Below the pieces are notes generated by a model. The model worked only from the letters and a program-made list of their open reading frames with translations, was not told the origin of the DNA and did not search any database. Position numbers and translations under genes: made by a program. From NCBI GenBank assembly GCA_001939145.1, contig LSRX01000361.1, positions 476,619 to 540,618 of the forward strand: 64,000 bases of DNA, written 5' to 3'. The stretch comes from Symbiodinium microadriaticum. Its lineage: Eukaryota; Sar; Dinophyceae; Suessiales; Symbiodiniaceae. Positions 45,571-57,000 of the stretch are shown one piece after another (the first letter of the stretch is position 1; each line of letters opens with the position of its first letter).

Positions 45571-45849
45571 CTTTTCTGGCCAAGCGGCGCTATTGAAAGA
45601 CGGTCTTCGCTCCGTGACCGGGTCTAGGCCTCGCAATGTCTTGTTTAACATAGAGTCTCGTAAAACAGCAGTAACAGCAATCATAATGATAAGGATGCAC
45701 AACCATGCTGACATATTACACATGTTCATATAATTTGTTCTTTTAACAATAAGAGTCGTATACGAAGGATGCATAATCATAACAATACATAAAAAGTAAC
45801 AAGAACACACAGCAACAGTTGTAGATTGAATGCTCATGACGCTTACCAT
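45571..45849 (-). CDS. AT-rich membrane-protein exon(s)
   Basis: A minus frame open from 45849 encodes two hydrophobic helices (VAVCSCYFLCIVMIM; WLCILIIMIAVTAVL) and a polar tail (GLDPVTERRPSFNSAAWPEK) ending at a consensus AAG|GTACGT donor. A splice acceptor near 45739 would leave only the second helix in the exon. Base composition is clearly more AT-rich than the surroundings. No family recognised. Confidence 0.45.
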
Positions 45850-46830
45850 GGCTAGAAGAGCGGTTCTAGAGGGCTTTAGCGGCTCCCAAAGGGTTTATCA
45901 TACAAGGGCCTTACTACCACGTTGTCCTTGCATGGGTTGAACCCTAGCTCATTTTAACAGTTGTGCATGGGCATAAGGCTTCAGACCCGAGGCGCTGAGG
46001 CCTTAAGCCTAACTCCACAGCCGCAGGCATTAAGTCACAAAGTGTCCCTTGCAAGTACTGCGAAGTCAAAGAAGACAGCCTGTTCCCGGTACTGTCTTCT
46101 ATGCTAAACCCAAAAGCACCAAACAAGAAAAGCCCTGAAGCTTAAGACCAAATAGCTAAACTCTGATACCCGAACACTAGGACCTCCAAACCTCAAAGCC
46201 CGAAACACTCGCTCTTAGCACACCCCAAAAGCTTACAAGTCAAGCACAACTACATATCAACAACTCCGTACAAACCTAAGCACGCAAATACCCACTACAT
46301 CACGACACAACCACCCAACGAACACTCGAACACGGAAGCACAACGGCCGCTCAGGCTTGAAGCCCTACAGCCCTTTAAGCCCTGAGCCCTGTAACCAAAA
46401 TTAACCCATGAACCGAAACCGGCCAAGCCCCATAAACCCCAAACCCTAAACCAAACATTCTACACCTAAGCTCGAACCCTTAGCCTCAGCCTGAGCCTTC
46501 GTTTCCACAGACATTCTGAGGTCTCGGCAAGCGAGGGCCTGGTTCAGTGGGATAGACCCAGGCACCCCATTCTTACGAGTTTATACAGCTCACATCATTC
46601 ATACAGGGAATCGCAATATGATATGAGGAAGATTCTTGACTAAGGGACTTCTAAACCTCTAGGCTTGGAGGCCTGAGGCTGAACCCTTAATGGGGGCTGC
46701 GGGGATACTAGGCTTCAGGGGGGGTGTTTAGGGCTTATAGGAGTCATTGCAAAAAGCTGCCGTGGTTCTAGGCTCTCAGGCTTTAGATTAAGGGCGGGGT
46801 CTCTGTGTTAGGGCTAGGGCGGTTCCGGAC

Positions 46831-46980
46831 CAGGGTCTTCTGGCTGGGCTTGTACTGGTCTATGTCTTCCAGGTGTGTGGCCGTGTGGTCCGGGAGTGTT
46901 TGGCCAACGGCTTGATGCTTCGAGTCGGCAGGCTCATCTACAACAGCATAAACCCTGCTGTTCAACCAGATCTCTCTGCC
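46831..46980 (-). CDS. Exon of locus D
   Basis: Exactly 50 codons between GCTGCAG and CTG|GTCCGG, phase 0 at both ends. It begins GREIWLNSRVYAVVDEPADS and ends QYKPSQKTL. The plus strand is also open and ends in a hydrophobic and charged peptide with a stop at 47029, so the strand is likely but not certain. Confidence 0.42.
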
Positions 46981-47355
46981 CTGCAGCATCTAGAACAGCG
47001 CCAAGCTTTGAATGCCACATCTGACAAATGAACTCCCTGATCCTACTTGTCGCTGTCCCTGAATCGAGACCCTACAGATGATGGACTTCAACCCAATGTT
47101 CACGAAAGACCCTAAGCCCCTGCAAAACATGGATCAGCTTCTGGGTGTCTCTCGATGCCGAGATGCGAGGTCTCCCAACTCCTCGGCCAGCTGTCGCGGC
47201 CATCGCGCCTTGGCGTCAGAACGCAAGCACCGTGCGGCGTATTGCGGGCCACCCGCACAAGAACCCTCAGGAACTTCTATATTTTGAACCTTAAACCCTA
47301 AACCCTAAGGCAACATGCTGCTGGAGTTTCCAGCTGCAGGCTCATGGGGGGAAGA

Positions 47356-47459
47356 TTAGTTTTCTTGTTCTTCTGCCGATATGACCGCCTGGGCCTTATG
47401 TGTGATGATACGATTGGAGGTGAACACTTCTGACATTCCCAGCACCCTGAACATGTAGC
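47356..47459 (-). CDS. Exon of locus D, ends in TAA
   Basis: After GAAG it reads YMFRVLGMSEVFTSNRIITH and ends SAEEQEN-stop. It may be a gene 3' end or an exon read into its intron. Confidence 0.42.
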
Positions 47460-47845
47460 CTTCGACCGACCACCCTCAGAAGCTCAAGCTGCGACAGTCC
47501 GAGGTTCAAATAATCAACACTAAACTCCGATAAGAACCCCTAAGCCCTACACCCTGAATCTTTTGCACCTGGACCCTTTTTCCTAAACCCGGCATCTGCA
47601 AAACCCTAAACCCTAAACCTCGAGAACGTGCCGAGGTCGCTATGCCAGCGGGCCGATCCGGATTTAGGTTATGCAGGGCGGAGGTTTGGGGGAACTGGGC
47701 TCTGGGGTACTTGGCTAAGACAGTAATGTGTCAGGTTTAGGGTTTAGGGTTCAGGAGGTTTTTTGCTCTTAAGGCTTTGCTCAGGCGACTTCTGCACACG
47801 TAGCCATCCATTGGAATCTACGCGCGTTGTTCTCGAACGTTGAAC

Positions 47846-47889
47846 CTAAAGCACGGAGCACAACGTGCGCTCGCGGTGGTTTGGGCTCC
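47846..47889 (-). CDS. Possible small exon of locus D
   Basis: 44 bp between CGGCAG and TTTAG|GTTCAA. Two frames are open: EPKPPRAHVVLRAL and a cysteine-containing one (TTASARCAPCF). Confidence 0.35.
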
Positions 47890-48062
47890 CTGCCGACGGG
47901 TCGAGACCTTGGAACTTTTAGGGTCTAGGCTCAAAAGCTCAGGGTTTCGGGGTTGCAGGGATATGTATCGTTCTTGTCGACAATCCGGTATCGAAATCCT
48001 CGGTGCACTCCAAACACCCCCGACACTCTGGCGCAGTCTAAGCTTGCCCAAACCATGCAAAC

Positions 48063-48141
48063 CTCTTGTGCCCTTCCCGGTGCTCATCTCTGCCCCCGGA
48101 CATGCTTGGCATTCCTGCATTGCAATCAATGCAATAACGGC
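48063..48141 (-). CDS. Possible cysteine-rich exon of locus D
   Basis: 79 bp between TTGTTCAG and AGAG|GTTTGC. One frame reads MQECQACPGAEMSTGKGT, weakly like the locus A repeats. Another reads YCIDCNAGMPSMSGG. If real, a second GCC2/GCC3-like gene starts upstream of locus B. Confidence 0.38.
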
Positions 48142-48674
48142 CTGAACAATTGGGTATCGCCATCGCGTCCCCCCTTGCAGTCCTTACAGAGCTGATTTTT
48201 CCTCCGAGATTATTATCCATTATAATAACCAAAAGCCCTACAACCTAAACCTTAAGACATTGAGCTCCATGTTCTCTGGCGCTCAACTCCGACTTGGAGC
48301 CGACCCCCACCTCGTCGCGAGCCCTAAACACGAAAACCGAAACCTAAGTTGTCAGTCCCCCCTTAAAACCAAGCCCCACATAGGATAATGATCATGCCTT
48401 TCTCTCTCTCTCTGCTGGTGGTTGCCGTTGCAAACATATCCTACTATTATCTGTGAATTTACAAATCAATGTGTCACTGTTGTTCTTCATTCTTATCTTG
48501 GCTACATCGTGTCATTGTGCAGTTCTTGGTTGTTGCAGCAGCCGCCCTTCAATTCAGATCTCACCAGCTTCTACCTAAACAAAAAAGTATTACTCCCGGC
48601 ATATACCTAGCAGCACGATAAGCCCTGACTGTAAGCACAGGACACTGCATCAGCCGCCCGTGAGCGCCACCCAC

Positions 48675-48747
48675 GTAGGGCTGAACTGCTTCGAGGATTG
48701 GAAAGACCTGTCCACTCCAACCACAATGGCAGGAGCTTCGACGTAAG
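48675..48747 (-). CDS. Exon of locus D
   Basis: 73 bp between TTGAAG and CTAC|GTGGGT, reading YVEAPAIVVGVDRSFQSSKQ. The opposite strand also carries an open, splice-bounded frame over the same bases. Confidence 0.4.
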
Positions 48748-49355
48748 CTTCAATCAAGTTTGGTCTTACAGAGTCTAGGGTTATATATATATATAATAGA
48801 TAGACTCGGGTTTTGTTGGGTATGTGATTCATGATGCAGCGCTGGCAAGCCCACACTCCCCTCCCCCACCCCCAGGCACGCGACGCAGCACCATTTGTAC
48901 AATGATCCAAAAGCCTCGTGGGTTTAGGCTTGGGCCTGTACCTTCCTCACACCGTGAAGCCCCTCAAACTTCGATCCATTACAGTAACCGGGCCAGGGGC
49001 ACCATATCACCATGAGCCGATGCCAAGGCTGGCGGGCGATTGATCAAGAGCTCCAACCTCAATCGCTTGAGGTTTAGGTTTTCGGCGCTCACACTCGGAC
49101 ATGCCAGGCAAGGTTTGGCGGTTCTTAATGCCGGGTCTTGGATCGGCGAACTCGGAACCTCGTCCTTAACTGCGGGAAAGTACGAGTTACGGTTGAGAGC
49201 TTAGGATATCGAGTTTAAGGTATCGGACTTCGTGTTTACAGTTTAGGCTCAACATAAAGGCCCTGATCCCAAACTGCAAAAAGTCTTGGGCTCCGACAGG
49301 ACGATGCCGAAAGAGTACACTTCTGACCTCGGTGGACCACAAGATGGCTAATCTT

Positions 49356-49451
49356 GGGGCCTTAAAAATTAGACTAGGGTTTTGGGTGTATGATACGATA
49401 ACTGTAAGAAGGAATCCTCACAGTAGTATTGGTAATTATTTAGGCCCCTAT
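49356..49451. mobile_element. MITE-like element family 1, copy 6 (most intact ends)
   Basis: A 16-bp terminal inverted repeat, ggggccttaaaaatta (49356-49371) against taattatttaggcccc (49436-49451), encloses agggttttggg, aggaatcctcacagtagtat and ggtaatt. About 96 bp. No clear target-site duplication. Confidence 0.78.
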
Positions 49452-49677
49452 GCTACTTGTACCCAGCTCACAGTTGGCTGGGTTCAGGCTACTTAAGACT
49501 TCATGCTCTTTCTACGAGGGCCGAGCTTGGCTCCTTCAGTTCAGGATGCATCTGTCCTTGGCTTCTTTACTTTTTGCATGAGACAATATCTTCAGGACAT
49601 TCGGTAAAATAGGGGCTTAGGCATTGCAAAAAGCCCAGGACGCTTTACGATTGGTTGCTCGACGGGATAAGCCTTCA

Positions 49678-49711
49678 GTCTTTTGCGAGGTTTTGTCTTT
49701 TGCGAGGTTTT
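49678..49711. repeat. Perfect 17-bp tandem duplication
   Basis: The unit gtcttttgcgaggtttt occurs twice head-to-tail. Confidence 0.85.
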
Positions 49712-50803
49712 ACTGGCGAAACCTTGCGGGGATTGGTCTCTAGATTCACAGAGTGCCCCTCATCGCAGTGGAGGAAAAGAACCACCTAGGTACCAAAAGC
49801 CCCAACACTAGCACCCAAATCATCTCAAATCTCTTTAATTCCAGAAGCCCAAAGCATGAGTCGTCAACAAGAAAACGACATAAACCCATGCAGCCCTCAG
49901 CAAGGAACGCTGTGGGGCTCTGTTCTTTCCATGCCCAGGGTTTTGGGACGTTATGTGGGTTGTCACTTGGCTCCAGACGTGCTCCATGCGAAAAAGCATC
50001 TAAATTTTACACGCCAATGGGCAACCGCACCTCCTTTTGGGAAATCGTGCAAAGTCTATTAAAGTAAACGGAATATGAATAATTTCTAAAAAACGAATTG
50101 TGTATGAGCAGGGCCCCAGTGCGTGAGGCCTCCGGGCGTCTCTCCAGATTTAAACCGAAATCCGGACTCTGACATACCACCAGCAATCAGGTACTTGGGT
50201 TTAGGACCTTAGGAGACTAGCACCGTAGGTCATTAGTACACAGGAGAGCCAAAAAGTTCGTGGACCACCCCAATCCTCAATCCTAAATTACCAAATCCTC
50301 TCTGAAGTGCCTCCCATAACAACATCGTAAACCCTAAACCAAAAAGCTTTAGAAAGCAGAAGAGTTGATCGGGCGCCGGCTCTTCCGTGACTTGTCGCGA
50401 GCGGATGTAGGTCAAACATGTGTACCTCGAGACATCTTAGGTCTTAAGGTTTGGGATGGGTTTACATGGGGCTTTGTTTGGCTTTGGGGTTGAAGGGTTC
50501 GGGATGTTGCCATCATTTCGGGGTGTAGAGTTGGACCTCTTTTGGAGGATTGGGTTATGGAGCTCGCGCGCGGGTGTGTGTGTGTGTGTATGGGTGTATA
50601 TATAAGATTTACTGTTTGATGATATTGGTGAGCCTAACGATTGTTTTCAAGTGTAAGCTGCGGATTTCATCTACCCTTTGCAGTGACGAGCCGCACCCTG
50701 TTGTCTCGTGGACAACACTCACTAGCCTTTGGGATACGACAGAGGTGGGAGCATCGGGGCGGATGCCGCGGAGTAGTCATACTTCCTTGGTTGCGGTGTG
50801 GAC

Positions 50804-50944
50804 CTTGAGGGTGCATGCAATCGGAAGCCGTGTGCGCTGCATGTCCCTCGCACGGGCTTTTTTGCATTCACCGCCACCAGGTGCACCATGTGCTCCGTCC
50901 GCTGCATGCCCCTCGTCCTCGAACCAAGAAACTCCAGACACGGT
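50804..50944 (-). CDS. Exon of locus E
   Basis: Exactly 47 codons between TTTTGCAG and AAG|GTCCAC. Phase 0 reads TVSGVSWFEDEGHAADGAHG, and a shifted frame (MVHLVAVNAKKPVRGTC) is also plausible. The plus strand has a cysteine-rich frame here (TGFFAFTATRCTMC). The minus strand is favoured by splice sites and by its neighbours. Confidence 0.42.
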
Positions 50945-51160
50945 CTGCAAAATTTCAATCCCGAATCCTTCATAGGAGCCCAAACATGGTTTGTTACTGG
51001 CACTCTGACGACTTTTACACCACGACCATAGGATCATCAAAGGCACACCTAGATATCTTCGTGTGGTGGGTTTAAGGCTATTAGCCTTAAAAGCCAAAGA
51101 TACCTGTCGGTGCCTGTATGGTTCCCGTGCTTGCCTCAAAAGCCTATTTGATCAATATAG

Positions 51161-51274
51161 TTGGAGGAACGGAAGCTCGTCATCTCGGGTCACTCCCGTA
51201 AGTTTGAATATGAGCCCCCGGCCTATGCCAAGCACCTTTCTGAACAACAACACAGCCCAGCTCCTGGCTAGGCC
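51161..51274. CDS. Coding island open on both strands
   Basis: The plus strand after ATATAG reads LEERKLVISGHSRKFEYEPP and stops at 51269. The minus strand after ATACCAG reads GLARSWAVLLFRKVLGIGRG and continues beyond. Both look like protein. One is the antisense shadow of the other, and I cannot decide which. Confidence 0.4.
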
Positions 51275-51299
51275 CTGGTATGCCGGCACTTTTTCAGGA

Positions 51300-54060
51300 T
51301 GACTTTATTTATTTTCTGGTTCGAGGTCTGCAGCTAGCAGATATTTTAGCTGTGCATCCAAGCACGAGCTACCGTTCGGGGTCTTGACGAACACCGCCCC
51401 CCCCTCTCCAAGCAAAAAACAAAGTTATAGAACCACAACAACTTGAGCAACCCTTGCGTAAACAAAAGCTTACAAGCATTTACAAGCCATCAACCTCCAC
51501 TAGTCACTCTTGTTCTCTTGCAATATGTCTTCGCACACAGATCTTGTCCCATGCCCCAAAAACACCCTACTCTTTATAGCCAGTTTTCTTCCATACTGGG
51601 CCTCTCTCGATTCGAAAGAAACTTACGACAACGCATCGTTGGAAGCCTTTTAAGTTTTTCTAGATTCTCCAGCCGCCTGACCTCCAAAGCTAATTCCGAG
51701 CCTCATGGCCCTGAATCCTCTCCCGTGGAGCATTAGGTCGTGAGGCTTTGGGCTTTGGGGCATCGTACCTTCCTGCACGGCAACACCTGCACTGAACATG
51801 AAGCAACTCACCCGCAACCCCGATCGTAATCTCGAAACCTTCGGAGGTTTAGAGCTTACACAAACCTTCAATCTGGCTGCTGGGGTATCACGTAGATGTT
51901 TAACAGGACCTATGCCTACAACCGATAGTAGGATGCATTGGGATCTTGGCCTAGGGACCCGTGGTGCTGAATGGTTCCCTTTACGTTCTTATTGCACCCG
52001 TAAACTTCGTAACTCAACTCATCACACCCAAATACGAAACTCCATCAAGAACTGGACCCTAACAAGAGAGAGAGAGAGAGAGAAAGGTCTTCTGGGTCCT
52101 ATGGGCTTCGTCCGCCACCGCTTCGATCGTTGCCAACCCTACAGTCTCGAACCCAACAGCCTGAGCAGGACTTTGGACAGGTGTACCCGCTTTTTTCGGG
52201 AATTTGGGTGTTCTAGTCTTCTGGTGAGGTTGTGCATGCTCTCTAGGGTTGATATGGTCTTCTCACCTCGCGGAACTCATAGAGGGGTCCTGACGACAAG
52301 GATCCTACAGTACTGTTTAGGCTGCATGTTCAATCTGCCCGTTAAGACCAAGGCGATGCCTGAGGATGCCTGAGGCCGCAAGAGGCTTTCGGGGCTTTCT
52401 GCCTTCTTCTTGCGGGGAGATGTATGTGTCGCACAAGACTTTGCGCGATGGCTGGAAAAGAGGAAATGTAAGCAATACGGCCACCGACGGCCGGCTCTCC
52501 TCTGCTGAGGGTTCCGGCTCTGGTTCCTACACGGGTAGTCGTGGCGTGCCATCAGCACTCAAGATGTAGACTTTCATTCCTTGACACTTACTTTCTGACC
52601 CAAGGAAGCCTTTCCACTATGGCATAACAGACTCCTGCTGTGCATGAATGAGATGGTGCTGAGGTGCTGGAAATCAGATCTTCAACCACCGATAGACTTG
52701 CTCAAAAAGCATCCACCTCCGCAGCAGCCAAGGTAGAAGCCAAATTATCGAAGCCTTGGCAACGAACTTCCATGTTCATGTACTTGCGAGGCTACTAGTT
52801 TCAGGAGGCACTGTGGAGGCTTCTCGGGTGTCGTGGCCTACAGCTTAAAAAAGACACAGCTTAAGTGTATAGAGAAGCCAAAAATCAAGATTCAAAACCC
52901 GAAGACTGAGACCTGGGCAGTTCTTGGGGCCTAATAGCTCTAAAAACCTACACACAAAGCATGATATCGACTGTCCGCGGCGACCGTTCGCAGTTGGAGG
53001 CTTCTTCTCGATGTCTCGGTGAAAGGGGAGTGGTTTTTCAGACACGGATCCCCAACAGCCTCGATTTATAAAGCAAGCCTTTGCGTCCTTGCTATCTCAC
53101 CGCTGCTTTGAAACTCTAAACCCGAAGTGGTGGCTGATCTGGTTTGGCTGGCCGGCCATTTTCCACGGAGGAGTCACCATCGCCAATCATTAAGGTCGCC
53201 GTGCCGCCTGGCGTGGGACGTAGAATTTCAAGCGTTTAAGAGTCCTTCAAGGGTTGTCATAAGGGCATGAGGCTGTTGGGCTTTTGGAGGTTAGGGTCTT
53301 AGGCCCTCCAGCTCGCCAAAATCCGCAGCGAAAGCTCTTGGGGCTTTGGGATTTCGGGTCTGAGGGTTAGGAGCTGCTTTGCTTAGTGGAGGGCCTTGCC
53401 CTGGCCCGTAGCTGTGTAAACAAAGGCTGGGGACATGGATTGAAAAGCTGGAAGGAGAAACAACCTCGAACTATGGCTGATATAAATCCTGCATTACCCA
53501 TAATACGGACTATACCATGCTTCCCGTAGTTGAAGGTCCTTAATTAATGTAGTGCAGGAGTTATATCATCGGCAGTATTGAAGCGGCCTTTCCTACAGCC
53601 CACCCCGGATCTGCATACAACAATTAAACTGCAGTGGCCACGGTGCTGAAATTTAAAGCACCAAGTCACACGTCAAGCCCAGTGACGAACCCACTCCCTG
53701 ACTGTGCGCTGGAGACTGTGCCTGCCTGTCTTCAGGCAAGCCCGAGCAGACCTCAACCATTCCTCCTGCGAGGATGCGACGGCTTCTAGGCTGCCTTAAC
53801 TTAGTCAAGCTACCTAGACCCTACATCCCTACATGTCTCAATCCCGAAACCCTGAATCTCTACACCGTACACTTCTAAGTCCACCAGCCCAAATTCAAAA
53901 TCCCGACGTGCCCCCCCCCCCCAAAAAAAAAACTAAACCTGAAAGTTCTAACAATCTATATCCTCAAAACCTAATCGTTTTAAATTCATAAAACTTTACA
54001 TGACCCCATATGCTAAACCCTAAAACCTTCTGAACCCAGGCTAAGTCCTAAACCATAAAG
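51300..54060. other. Stretch with ambiguous islands
   Basis: Islands near 52.38-52.56, 52.96-53.04 and 53.12-53.24 kb have protein-like frames on one or both strands but no consistent splice pairs. A GA microsatellite lies at 52067-52083 and a C12A10 tract at 53911-53932. Confidence 0.3.
53911..53932. repeat. C12-A10 homopolymer junction
   Basis: Twelve C then ten A. The same C12A10C arrangement recurs at 58222-58243. Confidence 0.85.
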
Positions 54061-57000
54061 CCCTACATCAGGATCCCCATCTCCTGTTGCAGCTGCCATG
54101 CCGCTTCGAAGGATGCCATGGTGTTGCTCGACCAGGTGCGCCTTGCACCGATCTCCTTCAGGGTTTATCTTAACCCAAAGTGACCTACCGTTTTAAGGAC
54201 ATAGATCAGGAAATCATAATAAGGAGCCCCGAAACGGTAGAAGGTTTGAGGAACTTATATACCAAAAGACATCATAAAAAAGGAGCCCTAACAGGGTCGG
54301 CTTTAAGGACTTCTTTAAAGAAATCATAAGAAGGAGCCCTGAACTGCAGGGCTCCAGGGCTGCTGGGGAGGCTCGAGGGCCCCTAAACCCTAAAGCCTAA
54401 CTAAACCCTAAACCCCTAAGCCCTAAACTGCCCTAAACCCTAGTTCCGAAACTCGGCCTCTGAGGGTGTGGAGTGTGGGGTTCGGAGCCCTCGGGGTTGT
54501 GGCCAGGGCTTAGGGCTTCGGGGCTTGGAGTTTATGCAGGGCCTGTAAGGTTTAGGAGCCTTGATATCCGACGGAGCGGTTCGAAGGTGTGGGAATGCTC
54601 AAACTCAAACCAGCTAGAAACGATATGATCTGCTATAAAATGCACCACAGACGAGTAGTTACTCGGTGCCGAAGCCCTATATAGCAAGTGTAAGCCCGAA
54701 ACCTTCGACACGAAAGTTAGAAACTCTGAGCCCGGCGTCCCAATCCAAAACCCCAACCCTGCACTTTGACCCCAAACCCCAGCCGGAAAACCCGAACTAA
54801 AACCCTTGCAAAGAGCGCGCGTGCTAACAAAGCGGAAACTTCGTGTGCTCGAATGCCAGATGCCTGCTTTCTTTGCCTTTGCTTGAGCTTAGGATCTGAA
54901 GCTGCGTACCATGATGTAGAAACCTCAATGGGTACCTAAATTACCTACAGCCAACAACTTTTACATACCTTTACCGCCTTTACCCTGCACGAGACACTAA
55001 GCTCCACACCCCGAAGCTCAAATGCTTCCGAAATAAGACACAACGAGCTCCGGCGACGATGTCCGAAACGAGGCATCGTATCCGCGCACAGCTGCACTCA
55101 GCGACACGCCACGCAAGGCAGCGGCCTACAGGAGCAAAAGCTGATGTAACTGATACAGCAAGGCTCTTTGATTTGTATAGACAATGAGTTATACATAATG
55201 CATGCACACATAATGACATAATTACACATGATAAGGATGTTGGCAGTTTATGCTTTGAGGTTGCAATTTTGAAGACAGCTTTGAGGACAGCATGGCATGC
55301 TGGCGCCCGGGGTGTGCAGTTCGGACTTCCTTCACTAAACCCGGAACCCCAAGCCTTTACGGTGGTGTCGTCGGGCCCACACGTCCCCTGACACAGTCTC
55401 TAAGTAACCCAAGGGCTAGTCAGTCTGTCAGGAGATTTCTTCAAACTTGGAGACCGAGTTCGCGCGTACATGATTCGGGAGGCAAAGTATCTCGACGCCT
55501 TCGGAACATCGGGCGATCTTCAAAGCAAACCAAATGCAGAGAGCAACAGTCGAGCCGGGCAGCCAAAGCCCGTGTGAAGAACTACGCGACTAAGCCGAAT
55601 CCGCAGGCATTGTTCTAGGTTAAAGTCTTCTTGTGGGTGTCTGCACGTTGGGAGAATCGCTGAGGCGACGCCGGCTGCAACAACCTTCAAGTAACAAGCC
55701 ACGTGAGTACATGTTGTTCGGCCTCGATGGGGTTCGGCGTGCTGTCCTGATTCTGCGGCAAGTAGTTGTACACCTGTGCAGTCTTCTCCCTTAACGCGGC
55801 TTTCAGAGTGCCCTGATGTACCAGCGAGAGCATTCCCTGACAGTCGAGGGCATTAGGCTGCGGTCCGACACGTGCTTCAAGGTTAACATTCGCTTAGAGA
55901 TGGCTAGCCTTGTGAGGCCGCTCTTGAATTCGAGCTTTTACGGTAGTGAGTATTCTACGCAGTACACGTTGCAAAGACCCCTGCCGCACGTCAAAGTTAC
56001 AAGCTGGAAAGAAGCTGAACCTCCAACATCCTCCATCAGGAACCCAGAAGCCTAAACTCCCAAACGCTTGAACCACTTGAACCAACCACCTAGAGGATCG
56101 TTCTACGCGAGCTCTGCATTCAGAGCGCAGGCAAAGCTCAGGAGCCCCGACTTCAGCTCCGAGGAACTTAGGATCTCAGCTTAAAGGCCGAGAAAAAACA
56201 GGGGGCCAGCTGTTGATTGCGGTGGGATGCTGAACTCCCCCCCCCCCCCCCCCACAAAAACAACAAAGGGACCCTTGAAGTATGGTAGGATTGAATACTT
56301 CAACGCCCAAAACTGAGCTGCAGGTACCTCCGCAGCTTCGAGCAGATCAGGGATCGAAAGAGGCTTTGGCACAAGGCGAAGCTTTTTGGAAAGACTGGCT
56401 TCTGGACAGGACAACGTGGAGAGTGGAGTGAAGCTGCGTGTTGGGAGCTTGGGACATCGAGTTCTTGGAATAGTGGTCCCGAAGCTCAGGGGTTTGTACC
56501 GGAAGCTAAAGACAGTGTCTGGATCCCTGTGGGTAGTGTTTTTTTAATTTGGGGTCCTTTTTTATAAGGGTGCCGTACTAGTTCGGGGACCTAAGAGGGA
56601 CCCTGATTTAGGGAACTGCTCCTATAGACTCAGAATCCGGGGACCCCCATCCCCAACCACAAAAAACAACGGAGAGTCATCGAAATTCTGCTGGGTCGCT
56701 CCAGGGTATGGCCTTGGTTGGTTCGGCAGTGCAGGGGCTGTACCCTAGAATCCCTAGAAACAGTCCGGGCTGGAGTGGGGAAAGCTGACCGATTTCAACG
56801 ACTTTCGGGCGGTATACATCAGCATACAAGGGGAAAGCCCGGGTTGAGGTTCAGCGTTGTCTCGGCAGTCATTCAGCTTTCGGGGTTGAGTCCTCGGCAG
56901 CTGCTCCCCACCAAACCTGCCAAGAGCTAAGACCGTCCAACCTGTCCGAGAATTCACCCGCGCGGCACAACGCAGGACACGGGACAAAGGAGAAGCTGTT

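Larger units (their letters stand above)
48900..50790. other. Stretch without secure exons
   Basis: Holds a family 1 MITE copy (49356-49451), a 17-bp tandem duplication (49678-49711), a GT microsatellite near 50575, and intron-like TTTAGGG words. Confidence 0.35.

Noticed and set aside
46795..47031. Plus-strand frame with a hydrophobic helix and a stop at 47029
   Set aside because: The minus frame over the same bases has exact splice sites giving 50 codons in phase 0, and the neighbours are on the minus strand. Kept only as an alternative.
51798..52373. 191-codon plus-strand frame
   Set aside because: It runs through a GA microsatellite and low-complexity segments. It lacks recognisable protein structure and could not be separated from chance.
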